Source: Phytopythium helicoides (Eukaryota > Oomycota > Peronosporomycetes > Pythiales > Pythiaceae). Taken from it: a stretch of 64,000 nt of DNA. Below, one piece after another: positions 33,032 through 42,274 of the stretch (positions are counted from its first letter, which is position 1; each line of letters opens with the position of its first letter). Under the pieces are notes generated by a model, which was not told where the DNA came from, ran no database searches, and saw nothing but the letters and a program-made list of their open reading frames with translations. The translations under genes and the position numbers were made by a program. The stretch is from the NCBI GenBank assembly GCA_024867545.1, contig JANFNE010000011.1, positions 1,116,001 to 1,180,000 of the forward strand. Reading direction: 5' to 3'.

Positions 33032-34846
33032 ATGGCTGTCATCGTGAGTGCACTGCTGCGAGTATGGCAGCGCGTCGTCGAAGCATGGTTCTCCACTCAA
33101 GTCGAGCTTCATGGCAAATACTCAATGGAGCGTGTGAGACGACTTCATGCTTTTTCGACTCGCACACCTTGGTATCAATTGCTAGCGTGGGCCGTGATGA
33201 CACCTCTTCCGTGCCTCGTACTCAACACGATCATGGACTTTGCGCCACTTGCCAATCCTAGTGAGGGCCGTGAGGCCAATTACGTCTTTTGGGTTCGCTG
33301 TTACATTACATCGTTTGCTATGCTGTACGGCATCTACTCGCAGATAGGGTTTCTAACACCTGGCCTTGGTATGACAACATCTCATGCCTTTTGGGCATCG
33401 TTCGTGATTGCATTTGGTCAGGCGGGCTTCACCTACTTTGTCGCTGGTTTCATCCCATTCCCAGTTCCATTCACGTTTGTGGCTGGTATCGCCCCTTTTC
33501 TCTCGAGCTCATCCATCTTCTTCCTTTCCATGTATGGCAAGAAGCTAAGGAATGATCGAGCACTGCTCTGGAAGTTCTTTAAGGCGAACGCTGTGATCGT
33601 GAGTCAGTTGAGCCTCACGTTCATATATCCGATCTTCATTTTTGGATTCAACAATGTGCCATCGAAATACAGGGGACCATATATGATCCTACTGCCGATA
33701 ATCAAGATCACTGCAAAAAATTCCATCAGCAAATTAGTTGGCGACAATGACGACCTGAAGCCGGAAACTGTAATCTTCAACGTTGAAATCTTCAACGCGC
33801 TATATGTATCACTGGCAATGCAAAGTGCCACGAGCGTGTGGGCCTCGCTCCTGCTCTTTGCGATTGACTTTTTGCAGGCGTGGGCTTCGATGCATGATGT
33901 TATCCGTGGGTTTCGACCTGTTCAAATTCTACTTTCCAAGCTTCCTCCTGACCATCCGCTGAAATCAATTGGATTCATTCAGGCTGCTGTTGTTCTTGCT
34001 GATACAGTAAATGACACGAAGCGCTCTAGATCGAGGACATGTACTCAGAGCTTCAATACCAACGTCGCAGGCAAGAATTTCCCCGGCCCCCGTAAATCAG
34101 AAGTAAGTATTACAACGCTTCTAATGGCATCAATCGTTCCGCAAAACAAAGTACACGTTATACCAGCGAATCAACCGAACATCAGCAAAAAAACTGCTGG
34201 GGAGTGTAACAAATCTTTAACCGCATCAGCCTCAGTTGCTCCAAGCATAAAATGCGGTGAACTTACTGCAAGTGAGCGCGCGGAGTTCATTCGAGCAGCC
34301 AGGCATCTTCTCTTTACCATCGAATTTATCGTGCTGATCGAGTACACTGAGATCATCATTCCCATTTTCTATAGTAAGTACTGTATAGACTGCGGCGACT
34401 TTGGAAACGTTTTGATTGCACTTACCCCGTATTCGACGTCAGGTGTATACATGTACGCGCTCTACTTTCTCCCGAATCGCGCATATTTCCCAGCAATCGC
34501 CCACATCAGCGAGCCTCAACTAAGACTCAAGATAGCGAATGTGCTAGGCTACGCCGCCCTTGAGATCGTATCATTTATCGGACACATCATCGTACTTCGA
34601 CGCATTGTTGGCGTTTCTGCGATGCGGATGTTAGGCTTTGTGCTGAAGCTGCAGTGGAAACTGGTCCAGTCCAAACTGCTGATCTGGATATTCTACTCAA
34701 TGCAGACCTCACTGGAGCATTTCGGTATGTATTGTCAAGTTGCGTTCTGTCAAGCTGATGGAATTCATAACACATTGTTTGGTTGTCTAGGAGCTGATTT
34801 CACGTTCCAATTCAAGTGGCTGCGCTCACAAGGACATCAGGGATGA
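33032..34846 (+). CDS. Multi-pass membrane protein family, copy C
   Basis: Exons 33032-34373, 34443-34724 and 34791-34846 give 559 aa. Same architecture as copy A: amphipathic N-terminus with FSTQVELHGKYSMERVRRL, then LNTIMDFAPLANPSEGREANYVFW, followed by about ten hydrophobic segments with one long polar loop (about 330-430). Both introns (69 and 66 nt) are multiples of three without an in-frame stop, so an unspliced reading also yields a continuous 604-aa frame from this ATG; the donor/acceptor sites and the exon sizes shared with copy A argue for splicing. The last exon overlaps the left arm of the large inverted repeat. The function is unknown. Confidence 0.85.
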   Translation: MAVIVSALLRVWQRVVEAWFSTQVELHGKYSMERVRRLHAFSTRTPWYQLLAWAVMTPLPCLVLNTIMDFAPLANPSEGREANYVFWVRCYITSFAMLYGIYSQIGFLTPGLGMTTSHAFWASFVIAFGQAGFTYFVAGFIPFPVPFTFVAGIAPFLSSSSIFFLSMYGKKLRNDRALLWKFFKANAVIVSQLSLTFIYPIFIFGFNNVPSKYRGPYMILLPIIKITAKNSISKLVGDNDDLKPETVIFNVEIFNALYVSLAMQSATSVWASLLLFAIDFLQAWASMHDVIRGFRPVQILLSKLPPDHPLKSIGFIQAAVVLADTVNDTKRSRSRTCTQSFNTNVAGKNFPGPRKSEVSITTLLMASIVPQNKVHVIPANQPNISKKTAGECNKSLTASASVAPSIKCGELTASERAEFIRAARHLLFTIEFIVLIEYTEIIIPIFYSKYCIDCGDFGNVLIALTPYSTSGVYMYALYFLPNRAYFPAIAHISEPQLRLKIANVLGYAALEIVSFIGHIIVLRRIVGVSAMRMLGFVLKLQWKLVQSKLLIWIFYSMQTSLEHFGMYCQVAFCQADGIHNTLFGCLGADFTFQFKWLRSQGHQG

Positions 34847-35335
34847 CTTGGGGGCGATTCGGGGTTTCCTCAGTATTTTCGTGTTTGGGTCTATCAAGCA
34901 TCAAATGGTGACTCTGAAGCCAACGCCGGCTCCTTCGCTTCACATCGAACACAACAGCAGCACACAACCGACAACCAAATCTCACGATTGAAGCCAGAAG
35001 CACAGTCAGAAACTCATCTAACTCTCCTTGCATGCACACTTACTCTCGTATGAAGTAGCGAGAACGACACTTTTGTAGAGCTCATCTCGATCAATACACA
35101 AACAAGCGATCAGCACGGAGCAACGGCAACATTTCATGCGAGGAATATATTACTTGATGCTCCTCCATGGTGGTGGCGGAGTCGATTGGTGTGTTTTCTG
35201 TTTTTCTCTTCTTGGGGCTTTTCACGAAGCAAAGACATGACTGCCGGTGGCAGGACAAACGAGGAAGTGAAGCAGCTGGGACAACAGTAGCCTGCCTGCT
35301 CAACGACATTGCATCGCATCGCATCGCACACTCGC
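34847..35335. other. 3' intergenic region between membrane gene C and PEPCK copy 1
   Basis: Convergent gene ends. It lies wholly inside the inverted repeat arm, and the matching stretch in the right arm is 46052-46547. No coding sequence or RNA gene is recognisable. The part near the outer edge (34847-35000) is the most diverged piece of the arm. Confidence 0.5.
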
Positions 35336-36937
35336 TTAGACGCGCGGGCCATGCACCGACAGGTCGTTGCCAGGCACGATGAACTCCTTGAAGTTGTCCT
35401 TGAACGACTGCGCGAGCTTGAGCGCCGTGGCGTCGAACGCGGCCTTGTCGGTCCACGAGTTCTTGGGGATCAGGATCTCCGACGGCACGCCCTCGACCGT
35501 CGTGGGGATCTGAAAGCCGAACAGCGGGTCCTCCACGAACGTGGACGAGTTGATGCTGCCGTCCAGCACGGCATCCACGCACTTGCGCGTGAACGCAAGC
35601 TTCATGCGCTTGCCCACACCGTAGGCGCCGCCGCTCCAGCCCGTGTTGATGAGGTACACGTGCGTGTTGTGCTCCTCGAGCTTCTTCTTGAGCAGGTCGG
35701 CGTACTTGGTCGGGTGCAGCGTCATGAAGGCGGCGCCGAAGCACGTCGAGAAGGTGGCCTGCGGCTCCGTGATGCCACGCTCCGTGCCCGCGACCTTGGC
35801 CGTGTAGCCCGAGAGGAAGTGGTACTGCGCCTGGCCGGCCGACAGCTTGGCCACGGGCGGCAGCACGCCGTACGCGTCGCACGTCAGGAAGATGACGGCG
35901 TTCGGGTGGTTGCCGCGCGAGTTGGGCTGGTGGTGCGGGATGTGGTAGATGGGGTACGACACGCGGCCGTTCTCCGTCTTGCTCGAGTTGAAGTAGTCCG
36001 GCACGTTGTTGTCGTCGATCCAGACGTTCTCGAGCATGGCGTTGGGGCGGATGGCGTTGAAAATGTCGGGCTCGTTCTCGGCGCTCAGGTCGATCGTCTT
36101 GGCGTAGCAGCCGCCCTCGAAGTTGAACACGCCCTCGTCGTCCCAGCCGTGCTCATCATCACCGATGAGCTCGCGCTTGGGGTCGGCCGACAGCGTCGTC
36201 TTGCCGGTGCCCGAGAGGCCGAAGAAGATGGCCGTGTCGCCGCCGCGGCCGATGTTGGCCGACGCGTGCATCGACATGACGCCCTTGAGCGGCAGGTAGT
36301 AGTTCATCATGGAGAAGATGCCCTTCTTCATCTCGCCACCGTAGAAGGTGCCGCCGATGATGGCCATGTGCTTCTCAATGTTGAAGATGACGAACACCTC
36401 CGAGTGCAGTCCGTGCTCCTTCCAGTCCTCGTCGACGATCTTGCAGGCGTTGATGATGGTGAAGTCGGCCGAGAAGTTGCTGGCGATGTCCTTGAACTCG
36501 GGCCGGATGAACATGTTGGTGACGAAGTGGTGCTGCCAGGCCAGCTCCGTGACGATGCGCACCTTGAGGCGCGACTTCTCGTTCACGCCGCAGTAGCCGT
36601 CGAACACGTACATGCGGTCGACCGAGCTGAAGTACTTGGTGGCCTTGTTGAGCAGCACGTCGAAGACCTCGGGGCGCGCCGGCTGGTTGACCGATCCCCA
36701 CCAGACGTTGTCCTGCGACGGCGCCTGCTTGACGATGAACTTGTCCTTGGGCGAGCGGCCCGTGAACTTGCCCGTGTCGACGGCGAACGTGCCATTTTGC
36801 ACGAACGATCCCTCGTTGAAGCGGCGCTCGTGGTCGGCGAGCTGCTCGTACGTCAGGTTGTGGAACACGGTGCAGTCGTTCTCGATGCCGATGGCGCCCA
36901 GGTTGAGCGCCGCGGTCGTGGTCTCGTGCTGCGCCAT
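35336..36937 (-). CDS. PCK1: ATP-dependent phosphoenolpyruvate carboxykinase, copy 1
   Basis: Single exon, 533 aa from the ATG at 36937; the open frame continues upstream (to 37117) through a Pro-rich stretch that looks like leader. GRSPKDKF (60-67) binds substrate, [16 protein letters not shown] (238-253) is the P-loop, and [23 protein letters not shown] (258-280) holds the metal-binding acidic residues and PEPCK-specific region. This is the ATP-type enzyme of plants, yeasts, bacteria and protists, not the GTP-type of animals. It converts oxaloacetate to phosphoenolpyruvate, the entry step of gluconeogenesis, in the cytosol. An identical protein is encoded in the right arm; the one coding difference I saw is a synonymous CAT/CAC near the stop. 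Confidence 0.96.
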   Translation of the reverse strand: MAQHETTTAALNLGAIGIENDCTVFHNLTYEQLADHERRFNEGSFVQNGTFAVDTGKFTGRSPKDKFIVKQAPSQDNVWWGSVNQPARPEVFDVLLNKATKYFSSVDRMYVFDGYCGVNEKSRLKVRIVTELAWQHHFVTNMFIRPEFKDIASNFSADFTIINACKIVDEDWKEHGLHSEVFVIFNIEKHMAIIGGTFYGGEMKKGIFSMMNYYLPLKGVMSMHASANIGRGGDTAIFFGLSGTGKTTLSADPKRELIGDDEHGWDDEGVFNFEGGCYAKTIDLSAENEPDIFNAIRPNAMLENVWIDDNNVPDYFNSSKTENGRVSYPIYHIPHHQPNSRGNHPNAVIFLTCDAYGVLPPVAKLSAGQAQYHFLSGYTAKVAGTERGITEPQATFSTCFGAAFMTLHPTKYADLLKKKLEEHNTHVYLINTGWSGGAYGVGKRMKLAFTRKCVDAVLDGSINSSTFVEDPLFGFQIPTTVEGVPSEILIPKNSWTDKAAFDATALKLAQSFKDNFKEFIVPGNDLSVHGPRV

Positions 36938-37682
36938 GGCGTGCGGGGGGAGCGGGAGCGGGGGAGCGGCGGGGGCTGGCGGGGGAAGCGGACGCTTGGG
37001 CGGGCCGGAGCCAATTGGGAAGTGAGCATTGCCGACCTGCGAGCGCCCACGCCCGCCGCCTTGAAGCGCCTCCAAGGTGACGCAGGAGCTCCGGGCTCGG
37101 CCGTTGCGGCGCTGCATGTCTATTGGCGAGCGCGGACGGCGCGTACCCTACGTGACGCGCGCGCGTCATGGGTTGCGGATGGCCCGGTCGGTTAGAAAGC
37201 GTCCATCTGCGGGTGACTTGGGGAGAGTATGGGCTCTCCCGCTCTCGGAAAAGTATCCGGCCGCCTCCTGTCAAACCAGCCGGAGCATTCGACCCCAGGG
37301 GGGCACTGCGCGGGCGTGGTGGGTAACCCGCCGGGGCCTTGACGTGCTACTGCATTCGACGATCGGATGCAACCGGGTCTAGCACTGCGTTGCAGCGTAC
37401 CGTACATTTGGGATCCCCACTCCGACTCCGATTGCGCTGACCCATACTGGTACACGCGCGCAGCGCAGCAGCATTGCGACCGCAGTGATGGTCGGCTGGC
37501 TGCCTGGAGTGAGCTCCCGTTGGCTCGCGCAGATGTGCAAGCACAGAGCCACGCAGTCCGCCAGAGCCTGCCTGCCGTACACAGTATGACTCGATTGCTC
37601 GCCACCACCGCAATACTTTCTGTTGTTGCTTGCAACCGACGCCCACCATGCACTCGACAAGAAGCCCACACGACACGACGCA

Positions 37683-37747
37683 TTTGCCACCGCGCATTTC
37701 GCCACCGCGCATTTCGCCACCGCGCATTTTCGCCACCGCGCATTTGG
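37683..37747 (+). repeat. Minisatellite, unit about 15 bp (GCCACCGCGCATTTC)
   Basis: Four tandem units containing GCCACCGCGCA separated by TTTC, TTTC or TTTTC spacers. The right arm carries the same array (about 43639-43712) with a different order of spacer lengths, so the array has changed since the arms separated. Confidence 0.85.
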
Positions 37748-37865
37748 AAGCACCATGCGTTTGGAAGCAGCTTGCGCGCACGCATGCAGGAGCATGGCAG
37801 GCGCTGGCAGCAGATCAGAGCCGCACAGGAAAACTACGGTACATACAGCGAGCGCGTTCGCAAGC

Positions 37866-37885
37866 ACCGTACGGTACCGTACGGT
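37866..37885. promoter_or_regulatory. Perfect 20-bp palindrome (ACCGTACGGT twice)
   Basis: Two tandem copies of the 10-bp palindrome ACCGTACGGT, flanked by further CGGTAC-type units. It is conserved in the right arm at 43503-43522. The position between divergent PEPCK and EF-hand genes suggests a protein-binding site, which is an inference; a cruciform-forming element is another reading. Confidence 0.4.
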
Positions 37886-38421
37886 ATACGGTACGATACG
37901 AGCGAATCGCCGAGCCGTGACGTTTCCTTGTCAACATGCGTGTTTCAGCGCGCTCTGCCCCGTCGCGTGTGTCATAGACGTGGGTGGTTACGCTCGTGTA
38001 CCCCTTCAACTTCAACATGCGCGTTCCGCCGGCCTTTTTCGTGCGTGTCTTTCGCCCGCATACAGCGCGCCATACTACGCGAATGATGGTCGACACCTGA
38101 TCCGGCTCCGCTGCTTCGGATCTTGTAAAGCCGCGCGCCGCATCCGTCGCCACGAATAGCGCGGCGGACGAGCAAGCGAGGCCTGTCGACGGCTTACGCG
38201 CCGCCGATTGCTGGCGTCGACCTGCTCGGCGGCCCAGACGCGCAGCATAAGGCCGCGGTCAGGGTTCAGGACGCCGCGGAGGCCGGTGGGTGGCTGGGGC
38301 TCGTGAGTATGCGAGGCGCTCGCTCGCGGCGAGGCATCAAAGTCCCTGCTGCGAGCTGATTGCGCAGCGAGCGAGGCGCGCGTCCCGGCGGTTTGCGCAG
38401 TTGCGGCAGCCGCTGACGTCC

Positions 38422-39858
38422 ATGAGCGGACTCGACGGCCGCGCCAAGGGCAAGCGCGTGCGCAAGCTGCAGAGCGGCAGCTCCAACCGATGGAGGTTCC
38501 TGGGAGCCAACGTCTCGGATGTGCTCGAGCAGTCGGCGGCGTCCACGCTTGCGAAGCCGAGGACACTTCCGCGCTCGCTGTCGAGCAGCGCAGTGCTGCC
38601 GAATCGAGACACGCGGCGATCGACAGCCGCTCGCAATCATGGCGGGTACGATATCGACGGAGACGGTATCGTGGATGCCAGAGAGCTGCGGCTCGCCAAG
38701 TTTCTGGACGCCATGGTCGCTCGACGAGTGACTGAGCCAGGTGCACGACCAACGTCGGAACTGAGCGATATGGAACTGCTGACCCTACGCCAGCGAGCAG
38801 GCCGGCTACTTATCGCGCAGGAGTTTGTCGAGCGTAACCAAGGACACTTGTGGCGGTACGGGTCCATCTTCACTGGCAAGGACGATGAGCAGAGCGCCGA
38901 GTTTATCGCCGAGCATAAAAACTTCAAGAAGTTGATGGCTTTCTTGGAGAATGTGGAGCGCCAGCGGTCGATCCGGTCGTCTCAGCAGCTCCGAGGTTGC
39001 ATCCGCAGTAGAGTGGAAATCGACCAGTCGCAGCAGCAAGAAAGCGAAGAGCGCCAAACATGGGTCGAGACTCCTCGAAAAGTGCGTGACCCGACATTTT
39101 CAAAGTTCCCACTGCCAGCCCTGCAGCCCAAAAAAGTGCTACCTCCATTTATTAGTGAAGACGAGAGTCATGAGAAAAATGGATCAGTCGCGATCAATAC
39201 GTATGGCGCGATCGATGTTGATGGCGATGGTGTGATCGACGATGATGAGATGAAGCTGCATCTTCGCCTACAAGAAGCGACGATTACCGCGTCAGGTGGC
39301 GATAGCACAGGGCAGTCACGCCAATGGCAACAGCTTGAAGGTCGAAGGATGATGGCCAAGGACTTTGTCACGCGCAACGAAAGTCGGTTGTGGCATTTTG
39401 ACGCGTCGTACAAGAATAGAGAGCCCCAAGATATTGCAGACGAAATTGCCTCCAGTAAAGCCTTCGCCAAGGACTTCAATCGACTCCGAGCAAAAGAGCG
39501 CGTTCTGCGCCTCAAGTCTTCTGCTGGTGTGTCTGGTTGTCTTGTGCAAATCGAACCACCAGGATTATCCGACGACCCGAGTAAGTCACTCGATTTTCGA
39601 CGAGTCCGCGACCGAACTGAGCTGCTTCGTGCTAGACGTGAGCTTCAAAAGCCTCTCGCTCTACAGCGTGGTATCTTCAAGGGTGACCCCGACGGCATCC
39701 AAACCGGAATGGTATTTGCGGTTCGAGAGGACAACCCCACAGGGATGGGGCGATCGGCTAGCGAGAGCTGCATAGGTTTGCCACGTATTTTCGACGCTCC
39801 GCGGAGGATAGAGCCCACGGGTAGTTTTTCCGTGACCAAGTGGATACTAGACAACTAA
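38422..39858 (+). CDS. EF-hand protein with internally duplicated module (complete copy)
   Basis: Single exon; the ATG at 38422 (MSGLDGRAKGKR) gives 478 aa, and an earlier in-frame ATG at 38290 is possible. Two canonical EF-hand loops lie far apart: DIDGDGIVDARE (about 119-130) and DVDGDGVIDDDE. Each is followed at similar distance by a related block: A(Q/K)(E/D)FV(E/T)RN, LW, a polar stretch, F-K, ERxxRxxSS and GC. The protein is therefore two copies of one roughly 170-aa unit. Calcium binding is well supported by the loops (D1, D3, D5, G6, D9, E12); the rest is unrecognised and may be flagellar or regulatory. The inverted repeat ends between the two units, so only the first is duplicated in the right arm. 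Confidence 0.85.
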   Translation: MSGLDGRAKGKRVRKLQSGSSNRWRFLGANVSDVLEQSAASTLAKPRTLPRSLSSSAVLPNRDTRRSTAARNHGGYDIDGDGIVDARELRLAKFLDAMVARRVTEPGARPTSELSDMELLTLRQRAGRLLIAQEFVERNQGHLWRYGSIFTGKDDEQSAEFIAEHKNFKKLMAFLENVERQRSIRSSQQLRGCIRSRVEIDQSQQQESEERQTWVETPRKVRDPTFSKFPLPALQPKKVLPPFISEDESHEKNGSVAINTYGAIDVDGDGVIDDDEMKLHLRLQEATITASGGDSTGQSRQWQQLEGRRMMAKDFVTRNESRLWHFDASYKNREPQDIADEIASSKAFAKDFNRLRAKERVLRLKSSAGVSGCLVQIEPPGLSDDPSKSLDFRRVRDRTELLRARRELQKPLALQRGIFKGDPDGIQTGMVFAVREDNPTGMGRSASESCIGLPRIFDAPRRIEPTGSFSVTKWILDN

Positions 39859-40522
39859 GCGTGTAATTCAGAGTACCATTCAACTTCCAGAGTCGTCTTA
39901 CCAATGATTGATGCTACGTGCTGCTAGTTTGTATCTTCAGTTGAGTTCGTTACAGGCTTGAATGGGAGCACTCAAACAGAAAATGGAGCTTTCGATGCTT
40001 CCATTACATTCGGTGGCTCTTGTTATTGATACCGCCGTCGAATTCACTCATAGACGTCAACTGCACACCCGCAAGGATGTGTGTCTTGCTCCCCTGCCTT
40101 TTACCTTCACTTGGAGACTATGCGCAGACCTTGTTGCCGCACCCGCCTCTTGTGAAAGCTCCTGGACTCGCTAGGAGGCCAACGTCGCTTTCATTTGTTG
40201 TGCCGACGAAGCGCACTGCCCAAGGCAATCAATCCATAGCCTTACCACCTATGCACTTCAAATCCAGCTCAATATGCGTCCCATAATCAGCGATGGGCCA
40301 TGGATCACTAGTAGAGCCAATATAAAGCCTCCAACGACTGCTGCGTCAGAGCTCCGCGATGGATGTCCGATTTTCTCCAGTATCAAGCGCAATGCTTAGT
40401 TGTCAATGGGAGAAACTGGATTGTGGGACGCCATGCAGACAGCCTCTCTGTGATCTCTAGACATCCCACGAACGATTTGCGAGCATTTTCGCCACTCGCA
40501 TCTTTGCTTCGTCCTGAAGGCC
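39859..40522. other. Intergenic region between the EF-hand gene and the split oxidase
   Basis: About 660 bp outside the repeat arms. Short open frames only, none with recognisable similarity. A stretch just before the oxidase start (near 40475-40500, GAGCATTTTCGCCACTCGCA) may hold its promoter. Nothing else is seen. Confidence 0.4.
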
Positions 40523-41595
40523 ATGAAGCAGGACGAGCGCCTCTCGCACTGCCGAGTGGCGATTGTTGGTGCGGGTGTCGCGGGGCTCTCGGCCGCCAAT
40601 GCGTTGGTCGCGTCCGGCAAGTTTTCAGCCAGCGACGTGCGCGTGCTCGAAGGCGCCGCGCACATTGGCGGACGCGTGCAGACTCGGCCGTTCAGTGATG
40701 AGCTTTCCATGAACATGGAGGTCGGTGCAGCGTGGATCCATGGGACTCAAGACAACCCATTTGCGGATTTGGCCATGAAGTTTGGGATCAAGTGGAAAGA
40801 AATTGCGCCGCGCAACCCGTCGCTCCATCCAGGATCATGCTCCAGCTACTGTATCTACGATGGAAAGAGTCAACTGAGCGACCTAGAAGTGCAGGAGATG
40901 TGGGGGTGGCAGGAACTGCTCATGCAAAAGCTGAACGCACTCGCAACGTCCAAGGACAACACAGCATCTGGACTGCCAGTATCCAAGGTCATTGATCGAC
41001 TGGTTGAGAATGACCCCGAGCTGCACCCGCTGGTGAGCAGCGCTGCGAACGGAAGGAAGAGATTGGACTTTTGCGTATACATGATGGAGACGTACCTCGG
41101 CGCGACGACTGCCGAACTACAGATCGACAGCTTTGTTAGCATTGACACCATCGGGTACGGCGACGGGGCTAACTGAACTATTCTGCGCAATCAAACGTCT
41201 AATCAGTGCTTGCTTCGTTCTTGTGCAGTGACAGCCCGGGTCCTCACTGCATTGTGCCGAGTGGCATGCAGAGGTTCATCGAAGGACTTGCTGAACCCGT
41301 CAACGATTGTATTCGCGCCAATACTCGGGTGCAGTCGATTGATTATAGTGACGAAAGCAAGATCCGAATCACGACCTCAAGCGGCAAGACTATCGAAGCT
41401 GATTATGTGGTCGTGACGAGCTCGCTTGGATACCTCAAGACAAATCAATTGAAGTTCGTACCCGAGCTCCCAAAGGCCAAGAAGGACGCGATCGATCGGT
41501 GCGAAATGGGTTTGTACATGAAGATATTGCTGCGCCAGCCCTGCAGCCCAAAAAAGTGCTACCTCCATTTATTAGTGAAGACGAGTGCCGAGTAA
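40523..41595 (+). pseudogene. 5' half of a flavin amine (polyamine) oxidase, cut by an inversion
   Basis: Exons 40523-41154 and 41229-41533 encode the FAD-binding and substrate-domain half: VAIVGAGVAGLSAANAL (GxGxxG at 16-21), GGRVQT, and later GPHCIVPSGMQRFIEGLAEP and VVVTSSLGYLKT. Right after the codons for MKILL the sequence switches to 52 bp belonging to the EF-hand gene (41534-41585), read out of frame, and stops at 41595. As it stands the frame could make a protein of about 330 aa without the C-terminal flavin-binding part. The missing half lies next door on the opposite strand (41634-42274). Confidence 0.9.
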
Positions 41596-42274
41596 TGAAT
41601 GAAAACCCTGTTGCTCGTCAAAGTAGGTGCGCTTTACCACAGAGCGATAATTTCCTCGGCCGCTTGAGTCCCTGTTGTATTTGCGAAATGAGGTGTGAGT
41701 GAGTGAGTTGGCGAGGGCTGATTTTGTATGGAGTCGGTCGGACCTGTGATGTAAGCGGCCTGTAAGCAGCCTTGGAACTCGTAATTGTTGGCCTCTCCTG
41801 CAAAGAATACCCGATTCGCGATGTTTTTGCGCAAAATCTCGGGGTCTTCATGAGTACAGCTCGCTGTCTGGCAGCTGAAAGCGCCATGGGACCATTCGTC
41901 TTGGTCCCAACTTTCTCGGCAAACACAAGTGCTTAGATTACATTCTATGAGTCAATTGTGACAAGAACAAGCAATCACGTACCGAGTGACAAAGTGACCG
42001 ACAGGAGCAGGAATATCTGCGCCAAATGTGTCACGCAACTGCAAGAACATAGCATTTGCGATCTCTTGTTCGGTCATGGTAGACACGGCTTGAACCGCAA
42101 GTTCACCAACGAGTTCAGCTTCCAGGACTGGTGCGTTCTTGATAGCATGGAAATTCAGGATTGTCGGGAAGTAGAATCGCTTTTTGCGATCTCCATTCCC
42201 TTGACCATAAGCAGTTTCGGGGTCGATCTGACCGATGAATATGATATCCTTTGGCCAGAATACCGATGGGAATT
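41534..42274. other. 741-bp inverted segment joining fragments of two genes
   Basis: Left end: first 52 bp equal 39114-39165, the EF-hand sequence that directly follows the end of the left arm. Right end: the 3' half of the amine oxidase on the minus strand, beginning at AATTCCC. Turning this segment around gives ...TTGCTGC/AATTCCC (oxidase in frame: LLQFPSVFWPKD) at one end and ...TTCCCACT/GCCAGCC (EF-hand gene as in the left copy) at the other. Both junctions are exact to the base, with no added or lost nucleotides. Confidence 0.9.
41634..42274 (-). pseudogene. 3' half of the flavin amine oxidase, inverted
   Basis: Exons 42274-41983, 41910-41744 and 41671-41634, separated by 72- and 72-nt introns. 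The coding sequence starts mid-gene with FPSVFWPKDIIFIGQIDPET and includes the oxidase signature RWDQDEWSHGAFS and the C-terminal flavin-binding block RVFFAGEANNYEFQG...AAYITG, ending AAEEIIALW. With the 5' half it makes 1,434 nt, 477 aa, a normal length for polyamine-oxidase/LSD-type enzymes, with no stop or frameshift. The split is therefore recent or still polymorphic. Nothing upstream of 42274 supplies a start in this frame. Confidence 0.9.

Larger units (their letters stand above)
36938..38421. promoter_or_regulatory. Bidirectional promoter region PEPCK / EF-hand gene (left arm)
   Basis: About 1.5 kb between divergent starts. From the PEPCK side: a GC-rich, Pro-coding-like leader, then the tetrad minisatellite at 37683-37747, then a block of CGTACGGTAC repeats including a perfect 20-bp palindrome at 37866-37885, then a GC-rich stretch up to the EF-hand ATG. 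Short open frames exist on both strands but overlap one another, lack family similarity and change between the arms by indels, so I do not call genes here. Confidence 0.5.
34777..39113 (+). repeat. Left arm of a large inverted repeat (about 4.34 kb)
   Basis: This segment matches the reverse complement of 42275-46618. Homology begins inside the last intron of membrane gene copy C (GGTTGTC before GAGCTGATTTC) and runs through the whole PEPCK gene and the first half of the EF-hand gene, ending exactly at ...TTCCCACT (39113). A further 52 bp (39114-39165) match 41534-41585. The PEPCK proteins of the arms are identical; the outer 250 bp differ by several indels and substitutions. Confidence 0.95.

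Noticed and set aside
35309..37195. Open frame of 628 aa on the strand opposite PEPCK copy 1 (669 aa opposite copy 2 at 44192-46201)
   Set aside because: It is the antisense shadow of a GC-rich, strongly biased coding sequence; composition is Arg/Val/His/Ala-rich with no domain, and its ends vary between the arms while PEPCK does not.
37192..38290. Several 60-240-aa frames between PEPCK and the EF-hand gene in both arms
   Set aside because: They overlap each other on both strands, owe their length to the minisatellite and GC content, and shift frame between the arms through indels.
40523..41595. A short functional amine oxidase ending at 41595
   Set aside because: The final codons are EF-hand sequence out of frame and the essential C-terminal flavin-binding half is missing; the missing half lies inverted next door.
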